From the NCBI GenBank assembly GCA_022844345.1, contig JALHLU010000016.1:20281-84280 (forward strand): a stretch of DNA of 64,000 nt, in the 5' to 3' direction. This document shows positions 47,326-55,038 of this stretch, piece after piece. The notes beneath the pieces are model-generated. The model did not search any database. It was not told the DNA's origin and saw nothing but the letters and a program-made list of their open reading frames with translations. The stretch is from Hyphomonadaceae bacterium. Its GTDB lineage: Bacteria > Pseudomonadota > Alphaproteobacteria > Caulobacterales > Hyphomonadaceae. Position 1 is the first letter of the stretch, and each line of letters begins with the position of its first letter. The position numbers and the translations under genes were made by a program.

Positions 47326-48114
47326 TCAGTGATGGTTCGCGAACATGGCGGGATCGGCGTTGGTCGACGTGATCCGTCCATCCTCGATGGTGATGATGCG
47401 GTCGGCGAATGCGGCGAGGCGGGCGTCGTGCGTGACGCACAGCACGGTTGCGCCCTGCTCCTTCGCCATCTTGCGCAGGAGCGTCATGACGACATTGCCA
47501 TTCTCGCCGTCGAGGGCCGAGGTCGGCTCGTCAGCGAAGATGAGCCTGGGCTTCTTGGCCAGCGCGCGTGCGATGGCGACCCGCTGCTTCTCGCCGCCCG
47601 AGAGACGATCGGGCCGGTTGTGCATGCGGTGACCGAGATGGACGTCGTTCAACGCAGCATCGGCGGCGGTTTTCCGGTCCTTGCTGCCGAGCTTCATGAA
47701 CTTCAGGACGATCTGCACCTGCTGGCTGGCGGTAAGCGCCGGGAACAGGTTGAAGCCCTGGAAGATGAAGCCGCAATTGGCGAGGCGGAACCGGTCGATC
47801 TTGTGGCGGGGGAGCCGCCAGAGATTGATGTCGAGCGCGATCACGCTGCCGGCGTCCGGTTTCATGAGGCCGGATACGGCGGCGAGCAGCGTCGACTTGC
47901 CAGAGCCGGATGGACCCATGACGAGCACGATCTCGCCCGGCTCGATCAGGAGGTCGATGCCCTTAAGCACGTCGACCATGACCTGCCCGGCCTTGAAGCT
48001 TTTCTTGATGCCGCGCGCCTCGATGGCCCAGCGCTTCCCGGCCTCTTCCGGGCGCGGCGCGGGGGCGGGCGCCTCCTCGATCTCGGGCTTCTTCTTGCGG
48101 AGTGCGTTGATCAT
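47326..48114 (-). CDS. ABC transporter ATP-binding protein, MacB/LolD-like
   Basis: A 262-residue ATPase. Walker A GPSGSGKST at 67-75, Q-loop FIFQGFNLFPALT, signature LSGGEKQRVAIARALA, Walker B LIFADEPTSALD and the switch His in CVTHDAR. A 30-residue Pro/Glu/Ala-rich tail precedes the domain. ATG 48114 overlaps the permease stop as ATGA. These ATPases pair with FtsX-type permeases to move lipids, lipoproteins or small molecules outward. Confidence 0.93.
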   Translation of the reverse strand: MINALRKKKPEIEEAPAPAPRPEEAGKRWAIEARGIKKSFKAGQVMVDVLKGIDLLIEPGEIVLVMGPSGSGKSTLLAAVSGLMKPDAGSVIALDINLWRLPRHKIDRFRLANCGFIFQGFNLFPALTASQQVQIVLKFMKLGSKDRKTAADAALNDVHLGHRMHNRPDRLSGGEKQRVAIARALAKKPRLIFADEPTSALDGENGNVVMTLLRKMAKEQGATVLCVTHDARLAAFADRIITIEDGRITSTNADPAMFANHH

Positions 48115-49253
48115 TTGAGCAGATCCGCGGGCTCGCCCTTCTTGAGGGCGCCAAGGGTGAGTGCACCCGACATGATCGAGATTGCCAGCAGGAGCAGCCC
48201 GGTCTGCAAGATCGACCCGATCTCGAATCCCATTGGTATGTTCGCCGCTGACGCCAGATAGGTGATCGCAACCATCAGCACGCCCGAGGCCGCAATACCA
48301 AGCAGGCCCACCCAGAAAGATAGCTCCATAACTACGCCGCGCAGCTGGCCGATGGAGACCCCAAGCGCGCGCAAGCTGGCGAATTCCTTGATGTTGGCCA
48401 GGATCGCGCCACGCAGCGTCTGCCACGTGATCACCACGCCGATGACGAAGCCAATCACGCTCATGAAGCCGAGAATGATCGCGAGGATGCCCTCTGACAT
48501 CATTTCCCTTATGGTCGCCGAGGAAAGCTCGTCTTTCGTCCAGACCCGGTACTGATCGCCTGACATTGCATTCAGTTCGTCGCGAATCCGCAGCAGATCC
48601 TTCTGAGTGTTGGCGTTTCGCACGCGGACCATCAACAGTCCGAGACGTTCTTCATTCACCTGCCCGATCAACCGCCGCGTCTGACGCGACATGACAACGT
48701 TGGCCGCCTGACTGTTGGAATAACCTTCGAGCAGGGCCCCGACGCGGACCGTCCTGCCATTGACCGTAGCCTGGTCGCCGACATCGACGCCCAACTGCTT
48801 CATCGCAGTGACATCGACAGCAATCGCATAGGGAGCTTCGAGGGCCTGGCGCCATGCCTCGGTGAAGTCGTCGGGCAGTGTGACGCCGTTGGGAGCGGTA
48901 TCAATTACCATGAAGTTCACCATCGACGGTGACGACTTGCCTGGTCCGTAAAAGCTGCCGAAGCCGCCGGGCAGGTCCTGCACCTCGACGACGTCCGCGT
49001 GGCGATAGATCAACGGCAACACTCGCTTGGGCAGCGACCCGCCGCCGCCGCCCGGACCGCCTATCGAAGAGGCGGTGGGAGACAGAACGATCAGCTGGGC
49101 CCGCGACTTGTCGATCGTGGCGGTGAACGACTGCATGATGCCGATGAACATGGCGCTGAGCGCCAGCATGAGCACGCCGGCAAGCGCCAGCGCGATGACC
49201 GCCGCCAGATAGCGGCGCCACTCGTAGAGCAGCGTCGAGAGCGCAAGGCTCAT
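48111..49253 (-). CDS. ABC transporter permease, FtsX/DevC-like
   Basis: A 380-residue permease with the FtsX layout: an N-terminal helix (about 13-38), a periplasmic domain of about 200 residues (including the Gly-rich IGGPGGGGGSLPK), and three C-terminal helices (IILGFMSVIGFVIGVVIT, WVGLLGIAASGVLMVAITYL, GLLLLAISIMSGALTLGAL). AAGGG lies 8 bp before ATG 49253. It is the first gene of the exporter operon. The substrate is not known; the adjacent feoAB and copper clusters make a metal or metal-stress role conceivable but unsupported. Confidence 0.9.
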   Translation of the reverse strand: MSLALSTLLYEWRRYLAAVIALALAGVLMLALSAMFIGIMQSFTATIDKSRAQLIVLSPTASSIGGPGGGGGSLPKRVLPLIYRHADVVEVQDLPGGFGSFYGPGKSSPSMVNFMVIDTAPNGVTLPDDFTEAWRQALEAPYAIAVDVTAMKQLGVDVGDQATVNGRTVRVGALLEGYSNSQAANVVMSRQTRRLIGQVNEERLGLLMVRVRNANTQKDLLRIRDELNAMSGDQYRVWTKDELSSATIREMMSEGILAIILGFMSVIGFVIGVVITWQTLRGAILANIKEFASLRALGVSIGQLRGVVMELSFWVGLLGIAASGVLMVAITYLASAANIPMGFEIGSILQTGLLLLAISIMSGALTLGALKKGEPADLLK

Positions 49254-49311
49254 CCTCGGATCCCTTCTGGAGACCGTCTTGAATTTTCGAGGGGCCCTGA
49301 CACCCAGATTA

Positions 49312-49325
49312 TCGATATTCGATAT
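49312..49325. promoter_or_regulatory. Tandem TCGATAT repeats before the exporter operon
   Basis: TCGATAT occurs twice in direct repeat in an AT-rich patch 59-72 bp before the permease start. It stands out in GC-rich surroundings and could be a promoter element or operator. Confidence 0.3.
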
Positions 49326-49446
49326 TGCCCCGCGCTGCAAGGGGCAAGCCCCGGCATACGATGCTTTCCCCGTACGGCTCTTACGCACCGACTGCATCGG
49401 CAGTTTAACCGAACACGGACACGTTTCCGTCGGAACTAGTGGGAGA

Positions 49447-49800
49447 TCACGCCGGTTTCAGGGCTTCGAGGAAGTTTTTGAGCCGGGATTCGTCGACGGG
49501 CTTGGCAAAGATGGGCCGATCGGAGAAGCGCGGGTCGATATCGCTTGGTCCCTTGCCGCTGGTGAAGGCGAAGGGCACGCCGCGCTCGGCGAGCTTCTGC
49601 GCGATGGGCCAGGATGCCTCGCGGCCGAGATTGCAGTCGAGCAGCGCGCAGTCTAGCGGCTTGCCATTGCCAGCGGCGGCGAGGCCGTCGGCCAGCGTCA
49701 TGTGCGGACCGGAGACGACGCCGCCAATGTCCTCGACAAGCATCTGCATGGCCGCGGCGATAAGGGGCTCGTCTTCGACGATCATCACATGAAAGCACAT
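49447..49800 (-). CDS. Single-domain response regulator
   Basis: A receiver domain only (117 residues): acidic cluster in MIVEDEPLIAAAM, phospho-acceptor D55 in LLDCNLGREA, the conserved Ser in FTSGKGPSD and Lys in IFAKPVDES. No output domain or neighbouring kinase. Many alphaproteobacteria use such lone receivers as phosphate relays. The start is uncertain (ATG 49800, 49785 or 49830). It lies last in line after the copper-type gene block with an 81-bp gap. Confidence 0.85.
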   Translation of the reverse strand: MCFHVMIVEDEPLIAAAMQMLVEDIGGVVSGPHMTLADGLAAAGNGKPLDCALLDCNLGREASWPIAQKLAERGVPFAFTSGKGPSDIDPRFSDRPIFAKPVDESRLKNFLEALKPA

Positions 49801-49881
49801 GCAGGAGTCCGGCTGGAGGCGCAGACCCAACGCCTACGCCATCAGCAGGGTTCCATTCAACGCCAGCACCCGGGTGTGCGC

Positions 49882-51222
49882 TCAGGCTGGCAGGCCCAGC
49901 CAGCGGCGAGCCGCCGGCCAGTGTCTCAGCAGGCCGCGCTCAACGATCGCGATGACGATGAGACTTGCGCCAAGCACAGGAAGAGCCACGCCGGCGACAA
50001 TGATGATCACGGCAAGGCCCCAGCCGATGCGCGCGTCAGGAATGGGCGGCGGCGCGCCGAGCACGCCATAGGGCGAACGCCGCCGCCACATGACGAAGGC
50101 GCTGACGCATAGCGTGACGAGGCCAAGTGCGGTGAGCACGCCGAGCACCTGGTTGAGCGGGGCGAAAAGCTGGCCTTCGTGGGCTGCGATCATGACGCCG
50201 ACGACCTGATCGATGATGTGCTTCTTCGCGAACACGTCGCGGCTGACTTCGGCGCCGGTCATCGGATCGAAGACCACTTCCTGCTGGAGCGGCCGGTTCT
50301 GGGCGTTGGATTTGGCGCGCCAGTGGTTCGAGGATTTCGTGGGCGGCGTGAGGATGACTGGCGGAGCGAGCTTCTGCGCCATCGCCGCCGTATAGACCTG
50401 GTCAAGCGTGGCGCCGCCATGGGCGGAATGATCCAGCATGCCGGCGGCCTGCGCCTGATGCTGTGCATGCTCGTTGACGGGGCCGACGGTCCAGTCCTGT
50501 GTGATGGCCGCCGTGCCGGTGGCCTCGCGCACCATCTTGAAGCCGTTGCCCCAGACCAGCGCCCACGGCATGCCGCTGGCCAGCAGGAAGAGCGCGAGCG
50601 CGGAGACATAGACGCCGACGACGGCGTGAAGATCGCGCCAGAAGCGCTTGGGCCCCTGGCCGAGGCGTGGATAGAGCACGCCGGCGAGACCCCTGGCGTT
50701 GCGCGGCCACCAGAGATAGAGCCCGGTGAGGATCATCACGATGGCCCAAGAGGCGGCGAGCTCCACCATGATGGAGCCGGGCGTGCCCAGCATGAGTTCG
50801 CCGTGCAGCTTGAAGATCCAGCGATCCCAGGTTGAGCCTTCGTCCTGTGTCTTGAGGATCTCGGCCGTATCAGGATGAAGGTAGACGCGCGTGCGGGCGC
50901 CCTTGTCGGACACCACCACACGCGCCGCCTGGTCCGGATGTTCGGGCAGCATGATCCCCGCGAAAGTCGAGCCCGGCACGGCGGCGGTGGCGGCCGCGAC
51001 GAGTTCCTGCTGGCTAGCGGCCTCGCCTTTCCGCTGGAGAGCCGCGACGTCGCGATCGACCCACGCGTCGATCTGGGGACGGAACAGGTAGATGGAGCCT
51101 GTGACCGCCAGCCAGATGACGAACGGAATGCAGATGAGGCCAGCATAGAAATGCCAGCGCCAGAGCATGCGATAGAGGCTGCCCTTGCCTTCGGTTTCGC
51201 GTTGTTCGACCTGCGATGCCAT
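49882..51222 (-). CDS. PepSY domain-containing membrane protein (reductase-like)
   Basis: A 446-residue inner-membrane protein with four to six helices of the PepSY-TM type: WRWHFYAGLICIPFVIWLAVTGSIYLF, KLHGELMLG (with its heme-ligand-like His), DLHAVVGVYVSALALFLLASGMPW and the late AAHEGQLFAPLNQVLGVLT. Relatives act as ferric-siderophore reductases in TonB-receptor clusters. A His-rich insert (NEHAQHQAQAAGMLDHSAHGG) in the periplasmic loop could bind metal, suiting the copper context. It follows copD by 22 bp. Confidence 0.88.
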   Translation of the reverse strand: MASQVEQRETEGKGSLYRMLWRWHFYAGLICIPFVIWLAVTGSIYLFRPQIDAWVDRDVAALQRKGEAASQQELVAAATAAVPGSTFAGIMLPEHPDQAARVVVSDKGARTRVYLHPDTAEILKTQDEGSTWDRWIFKLHGELMLGTPGSIMVELAASWAIVMILTGLYLWWPRNARGLAGVLYPRLGQGPKRFWRDLHAVVGVYVSALALFLLASGMPWALVWGNGFKMVREATGTAAITQDWTVGPVNEHAQHQAQAAGMLDHSAHGGATLDQVYTAAMAQKLAPPVILTPPTKSSNHWRAKSNAQNRPLQQEVVFDPMTGAEVSRDVFAKKHIIDQVVGVMIAAHEGQLFAPLNQVLGVLTALGLVTLCVSAFVMWRRRSPYGVLGAPPPIPDARIGWGLAVIIIVAGVALPVLGASLIVIAIVERGLLRHWPAARRWLGLPA

Positions 51223-51244
51223 CTCGCTTCCCTTCGGGATTCGT

Positions 51245-52084
51245 CTAGTTGTGCGGCGACGTGTAGGTGGTCATGATCGCCGTGACCGCGAGCACGGCGG
51301 AGATGAAAGTCACTTCCAGCACGATGGACAGGCGCAGTGCGCGCACTGCGCGGCCCTCAGGGTCTGGCAGGTGCGGGGTGAGCAGGAACTTGTTGTAGAC
51401 GGCAAGCGCAAGGACGCCGGCCGCCAGCGCGATCTTGACGGTGAGCAACTGGGCGTAGGGCGTGAACCAGCCTTCCCGCGCGAAATCGACAAGCGTCAGC
51501 ACCAGCAGGACGCCCGCGGCGACGAGGTTCGCCACGACGGCCAATGCAACTTGCGAGAAGCGGCGAACGAGCGGGACGAGCGCCTCGCCGGTCCATGCGT
51601 GGCAGGCGGGCATCATGAGAAGCAACGCGCCGAGCCACCATGCGGCAGCCGCCACGTGCACGAACGCGATGACGGCGGATACAAGATCCGCCGACGCTGC
51701 ATGCCCGTTCGCTGCGAAGGACGCCACAAGCGCGGCCCCGCCTGCAATGCGCGCCGCCACGCCCAAACCGCGTGTCGAGGCGAACGCCAGCAAGGCGAGC
51801 GCGCCGCCCATCTGCAGCGCCGCGGCGACGCCTGTGGGAGATTCGCGGATCGCCGACAGAGTCGCCTCGTCGAACATGCCGCCGAGCCGCATCGCAAGGA
51901 TCGCCACGTTCGCAAGCGCGCCGACGATCGCCAAGACAGCGCCGATGCGGATGACCAGCGGCGCACGCCGCGTCCATTCCCCCAGCGCAGAGTCCAACGT
52001 CGCCCACGCAAAGGCGCCGCCCGCTGCAGTGCATGCGCCGGCATAGAGCAGAAACTTCGCAGAGGCTGCGGCGATCTCGAGCAT
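51245..52084 (-). CDS. copD: CopD family copper resistance membrane protein
   Basis: A 279-residue protein with about eight membrane helices, proposed to take copper from CopC across the inner membrane. It shows the CopD features: His in FVHVAAAAWWLGALLL, MPACHAW, and the last helices LLTVKIALAAGVLALAVYNK. It starts one base before the end of the copC stop (TGATG overlap), so the two are coupled. Confidence 0.9.
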   Translation of the reverse strand: MLEIAAASAKFLLYAGACTAAGGAFAWATLDSALGEWTRRAPLVIRIGAVLAIVGALANVAILAMRLGGMFDEATLSAIRESPTGVAAALQMGGALALLAFASTRGLGVAARIAGGAALVASFAANGHAASADLVSAVIAFVHVAAAAWWLGALLLMMPACHAWTGEALVPLVRRFSQVALAVVANLVAAGVLLVLTLVDFAREGWFTPYAQLLTVKIALAAGVLALAVYNKFLLTPHLPDPEGRAVRALRLSIVLEVTFISAVLAVTAIMTTYTSPHN

Positions 52085-52491
52085 CAGCCCCCCTGGTGAT
52101 CGTGCGACGGCGCCGGTCTAGGCGAGGACGGCGCGGCGCCAGGCTTGATCACGATGATGATCGCGCCCGAGATCGGGTGGCCGTCCTTCGACAGCGCCGT
52201 CCACTTGATCTCGTTGCGGCCCGTCGAGAGCTTCGGTTCATGGACCATGAAGACCGTGGATGAGCCGCCGGGCTTGAACTCCAGCTTTCGTTCCGGCTTG
52301 CCCGCTTCAACGACGATGATGGACGTCATGCGCGCCGGCTCGTTGAATGTGATGGTCACCTCTGCCGGCGAAGCCGGGAGGATCGACCCGCTGACGGGCG
52401 CCGTGCTCTTCACCGTCGAGTGAGCCAGCGCGGGCGCGGCGGACATTGCCATCGCCAGCACCATTCCAAGTATGCCGAGCAGATGCCTCAT
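52084..52491 (-). CDS. copC: CopC family copper-binding periplasmic protein
   Basis: A 135-residue protein. Cleavage after ALA at residue 23 leaves His as the first residue (HSTVKSTAPVSGS), which with D103 and H105 in SKDGHPISG gives the Cu(II) histidine-brace site of CopC. The beta-sandwich is complete, and the end is a His/Asp tail (SHDHQGG). The ATG overlaps the stop of the upstream MbnH gene (ATGA), so copper binding and MbnH are translated together. Confidence 0.93.
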   Translation of the reverse strand: MRHLLGILGMVLAMAMSAAPALAHSTVKSTAPVSGSILPASPAEVTITFNEPARMTSIIVVEAGKPERKLEFKPGGSSTVFMVHEPKLSTGRNEIKWTALSKDGHPISGAIIIVIKPGAAPSSPRPAPSHDHQGG

Positions 52492-53726
52492 GGGTGGGTT
52501 CCTTGTTTCCAGGGGTCAGAATATCGCGGGTCCTTGAGGAAATCCCGGTCAGTAAGCGACAGCAGGAAGGCGATCAGGTCCGCCTTCTCATCTGCTGTCA
52601 TCTCGAAGCCCGGGACGAAGGAGCTCTTCAGAGGATTGTTGCGACCCACGCCGGCTTTGGGTCCGCTGGTGATCGTGCGGCCGCCGGCGGCGTAGTGATC
52701 GAGCACGCCTTCGAGCGTGGCGATGGAGCCGTCGTGCATGTAGGGCGCGGTGACTTCCACATTGCGCAGGCTGGGCGCCTTGAAGCGCCCCATGTCTCCA
52801 GGCCGGCCCGTGAGTTCGGCGATCCCGATATTGTCGGCGGGATAAGCGCCCTTGCCGTCCAGATTGTAGAGGCCGGTATTGTGGAAGGCGATTTCCGGAT
52901 GCGGCGCACGCGCGTGGACGATATTGTCGTTCATGTTGAAGTTGTTGTGGCAGTGATGGCACTCGAACTTCTCGGAGAAGAACAGCGCCTCGCCGCGGAT
53001 CGCAGCTTCCGGCAGGGCGTCGACATCGCCGCCATAGCGATAGCGGTCGTAGGGCGCGTTCACCGAGATGATGGTGCGCTGGAAGGCGGACAAGGCGCGA
53101 ACGACCGTAGCGAGGCTGATCTCGCCGCCCATGTCGGGGAAGGCCTTCGGGAAGAGGTCGCGGTAGATGGGCTCTGCGGTGAGCCTGCGCACGAGTTCCT
53201 CGTCCTTGTTGGCCATGCCGAGTTCAACCGGTTCCTGGCCCAGTAATGGCACCAGCGCCTGCTGTTCAAGCGAATGGAGCAGCGGGTTCGCCCAGGTGAG
53301 CACCGGCGCGTAGGCGACATTGGCGAGGGACATGGAGTTGCGCGGGGTGAGATCGCCCGTGACGCCGGGCGAGACCGGGAGGCCATCGGTGAAGGCCTTG
53401 TCCTGATGGTGGCAGCTTGCGCACGTCTTGGTTTGGTCAGCCGACAGACGCACATCGTAAAAAAGCCGCCGCCCCAGCTCGATCTTTGCGGCAGTCAACC
53501 TGTTGGAGGCAGGTTCGAGCGGGGGCGGCGTCCAGTCGGGGAGGCCCAGGTCGTACTCGACCGGGACAAGCGAGGACGACACCTGGACAGCCGACCTCGC
53601 ATCAGGCGCGCCATGCGGAAGGCTCGCCTGATCCTGTGACGACGCGCAGGCGGCGGCGCCGACGACGATGACCGCCGCCAGAGCCGCGCCCGCGAGTCGC
53701 AATCCTGATGCACGTTTGTGGTTCAC
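52488..53726 (-). CDS. MbnH family di-heme enzyme
   Basis: A c-type di-heme protein of the MauG/cytochrome c peroxidase superfamily, 412 residues. Heme sites are CASCH (about 102-106) and CHHCH (about 256-260); the order TKTCASCHHQDKAFTDGLPVSPG and the C-terminal APYMHDGSIATLEGVLDHYAAGG match the MbnH group (the 'di-heme enzyme' of the metallo-mystery pair). MbnH oxidises a tryptophan in its partner MbnP to kynurenine. The gene lacks an ATG in the right place: GTG 53726, preceded by GAGG and two bases after the upstream stop, is preferred over ATG 53780, which overlaps the upstream gene by 52 bp. Confidence 0.88.
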   Translation of the reverse strand: MNHKRASGLRLAGAALAAVIVVGAAACASSQDQASLPHGAPDARSAVQVSSSLVPVEYDLGLPDWTPPPLEPASNRLTAAKIELGRRLFYDVRLSADQTKTCASCHHQDKAFTDGLPVSPGVTGDLTPRNSMSLANVAYAPVLTWANPLLHSLEQQALVPLLGQEPVELGMANKDEELVRRLTAEPIYRDLFPKAFPDMGGEISLATVVRALSAFQRTIISVNAPYDRYRYGGDVDALPEAAIRGEALFFSEKFECHHCHNNFNMNDNIVHARAPHPEIAFHNTGLYNLDGKGAYPADNIGIAELTGRPGDMGRFKAPSLRNVEVTAPYMHDGSIATLEGVLDHYAAGGRTITSGPKAGVGRNNPLKSSFVPGFEMTADEKADLIAFLLSLTDRDFLKDPRYSDPWKQGTHP

Positions 53727-53728
53727 AC

Positions 53729-54994
53729 CTACCTCGCGAAGTTCACGGCGAAGGGATCGTTGGCCGGGTCGCTGTTCCATTCGTACTCAAGTGAGTGGGC
53801 AAGGAGTCCGGCGCGCTCGGAACCGTAGAGCTTGGCGACAAGGCCGAGCGCCATGTCCGTTCCTGCAGAAACGCCTGACGATGTGATGTACTTGCCATCC
53901 TCGACCCAGCGCGCCTTGCCTTGCCAGTCGACGGAAGGGTCCTGCTGGACGGCGAGCGAGAAGAAGTTCTTGTTTGACGTGGCCTTGCGCCCTTTCAGCA
54001 GTCCAGCCTTCGCGAGCAGCGCGGAGCCCGTGCAGACCGATGTGGTGAGCTCGGTCCCGGCGTCCTGGGCTCGTATGAAGTCAAGGAAGACCTGATTGTT
54101 GAGCTCGGTGTAGGTCCCGTTGCCGCCGGGCACCATCATGATGTCCAGCTGCGGCGCGTTCGCGAACGAATAGTCCGAGAGGGTCGAGACGCCCTGGGCA
54201 GAGCGTACTGCGCCCCCGTCCTGCGAGATCATCACGATCTGGAAGTCGGGCACATAGGCCCACATTTCAACCGGGCCAAAGACATCGAGCACTTCGTAAC
54301 CGGGATAGAGCACGACACCGACGAGTTTGCGGCCGGGCGCCACCGGAGGAGACTTGGCCTGCTGGTTGGAGTCGGGCTTGGTGTCCGGATCGAGGGCAGC
54401 CTTGATGTAGGCTGCGCGCCCCTGTCCTATGAAGGCAAGATACTCGGCGCGGTTGGAGACGCCGTCTCCGTCCGCATCGCCATCATGAGCCAGCAACTTC
54501 CCGGCATCGATCGCCAGCGAGTAGTCGCCGTTCATCGGCGCGCCGAAATTGGCGGCCATTACGCTGTAGGCCTTGAGCGACGGCTCACCGAGCAACGCGT
54601 AGCCGGCGGCGACCGTGGGCGACGTGGGATAACGGCTGAGCAGTTTGGCGAAATCCTGCGTCGCCGAGGCTTGCGCCTGCGCGAAGGCAGCGGCGACGGA
54701 CGCATGGTCCACGCCGCCGCTCTTGCTCAGATCGAGGGCCGGGTCGGCCAGGATTGCGGCGACCAGCGCCATCTCGTCCGCATCGACAATGCCGTTGCCG
54801 GCCGAGGACGCATCGAGATTTCCATCCGTGCTGGCGGGGTTGAAGCTCAGCCCGCGCATCGCCGCGTCGAAATCGACGGCGACCGCCTGCCCCGCTGGCG
54901 CCTTCTGTGAGACAGCCGGCGCACTTGTGCAGGCTACGGCAAGAGCCGCCGCTGCAAGCCCAAGCCGCCGGGCCCAGTCCGTTTTCCTGGTCAT
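53729..54994 (-). CDS. Exported DJ-1/PfpI protein with EF-hand
   Basis: A 421-residue lipoprotein-like protein (signal with VACTS, Cys22). The N-terminal 200 residues hold one textbook EF-hand loop (D173-A-D175-G-D177-G...E184) and a degenerate earlier one (about 61-73). The C-terminal half is a DJ-1/PfpI domain (VGVVLYPGYEVLDVFGP, MMVPGGNG, TTSVCTGSALL with nucleophile C321). DJ-1 proteins are usually cytoplasmic and single-domain, so a calcium-binding, exported form inside a copper operon is unusual. It ends two bases before the MbnH start. Function unknown; stress or peptide processing are possible. Confidence 0.85.
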   Translation of the reverse strand: MTRKTDWARRLGLAAAALAVACTSAPAVSQKAPAGQAVAVDFDAAMRGLSFNPASTDGNLDASSAGNGIVDADEMALVAAILADPALDLSKSGGVDHASVAAAFAQAQASATQDFAKLLSRYPTSPTVAAGYALLGEPSLKAYSVMAANFGAPMNGDYSLAIDAGKLLAHDGDADGDGVSNRAEYLAFIGQGRAAYIKAALDPDTKPDSNQQAKSPPVAPGRKLVGVVLYPGYEVLDVFGPVEMWAYVPDFQIVMISQDGGAVRSAQGVSTLSDYSFANAPQLDIMMVPGGNGTYTELNNQVFLDFIRAQDAGTELTTSVCTGSALLAKAGLLKGRKATSNKNFFSLAVQQDPSVDWQGKARWVEDGKYITSSGVSAGTDMALGLVAKLYGSERAGLLAHSLEYEWNSDPANDPFAVNFAR

Positions 54995-55038
54995 TGTGTT
55001 TCCTCTCCTGTTGCTGCGGCTCTTGTGGCCGTAGTTTT

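Noticed and set aside
53727..53780. ATG 53780 as the start of MbnH
   Set aside because: It would overlap the DJ-1 gene by 52 bp and add a charged leader before the export signal; GTG 53726 has a ribosome site and fits the signal.
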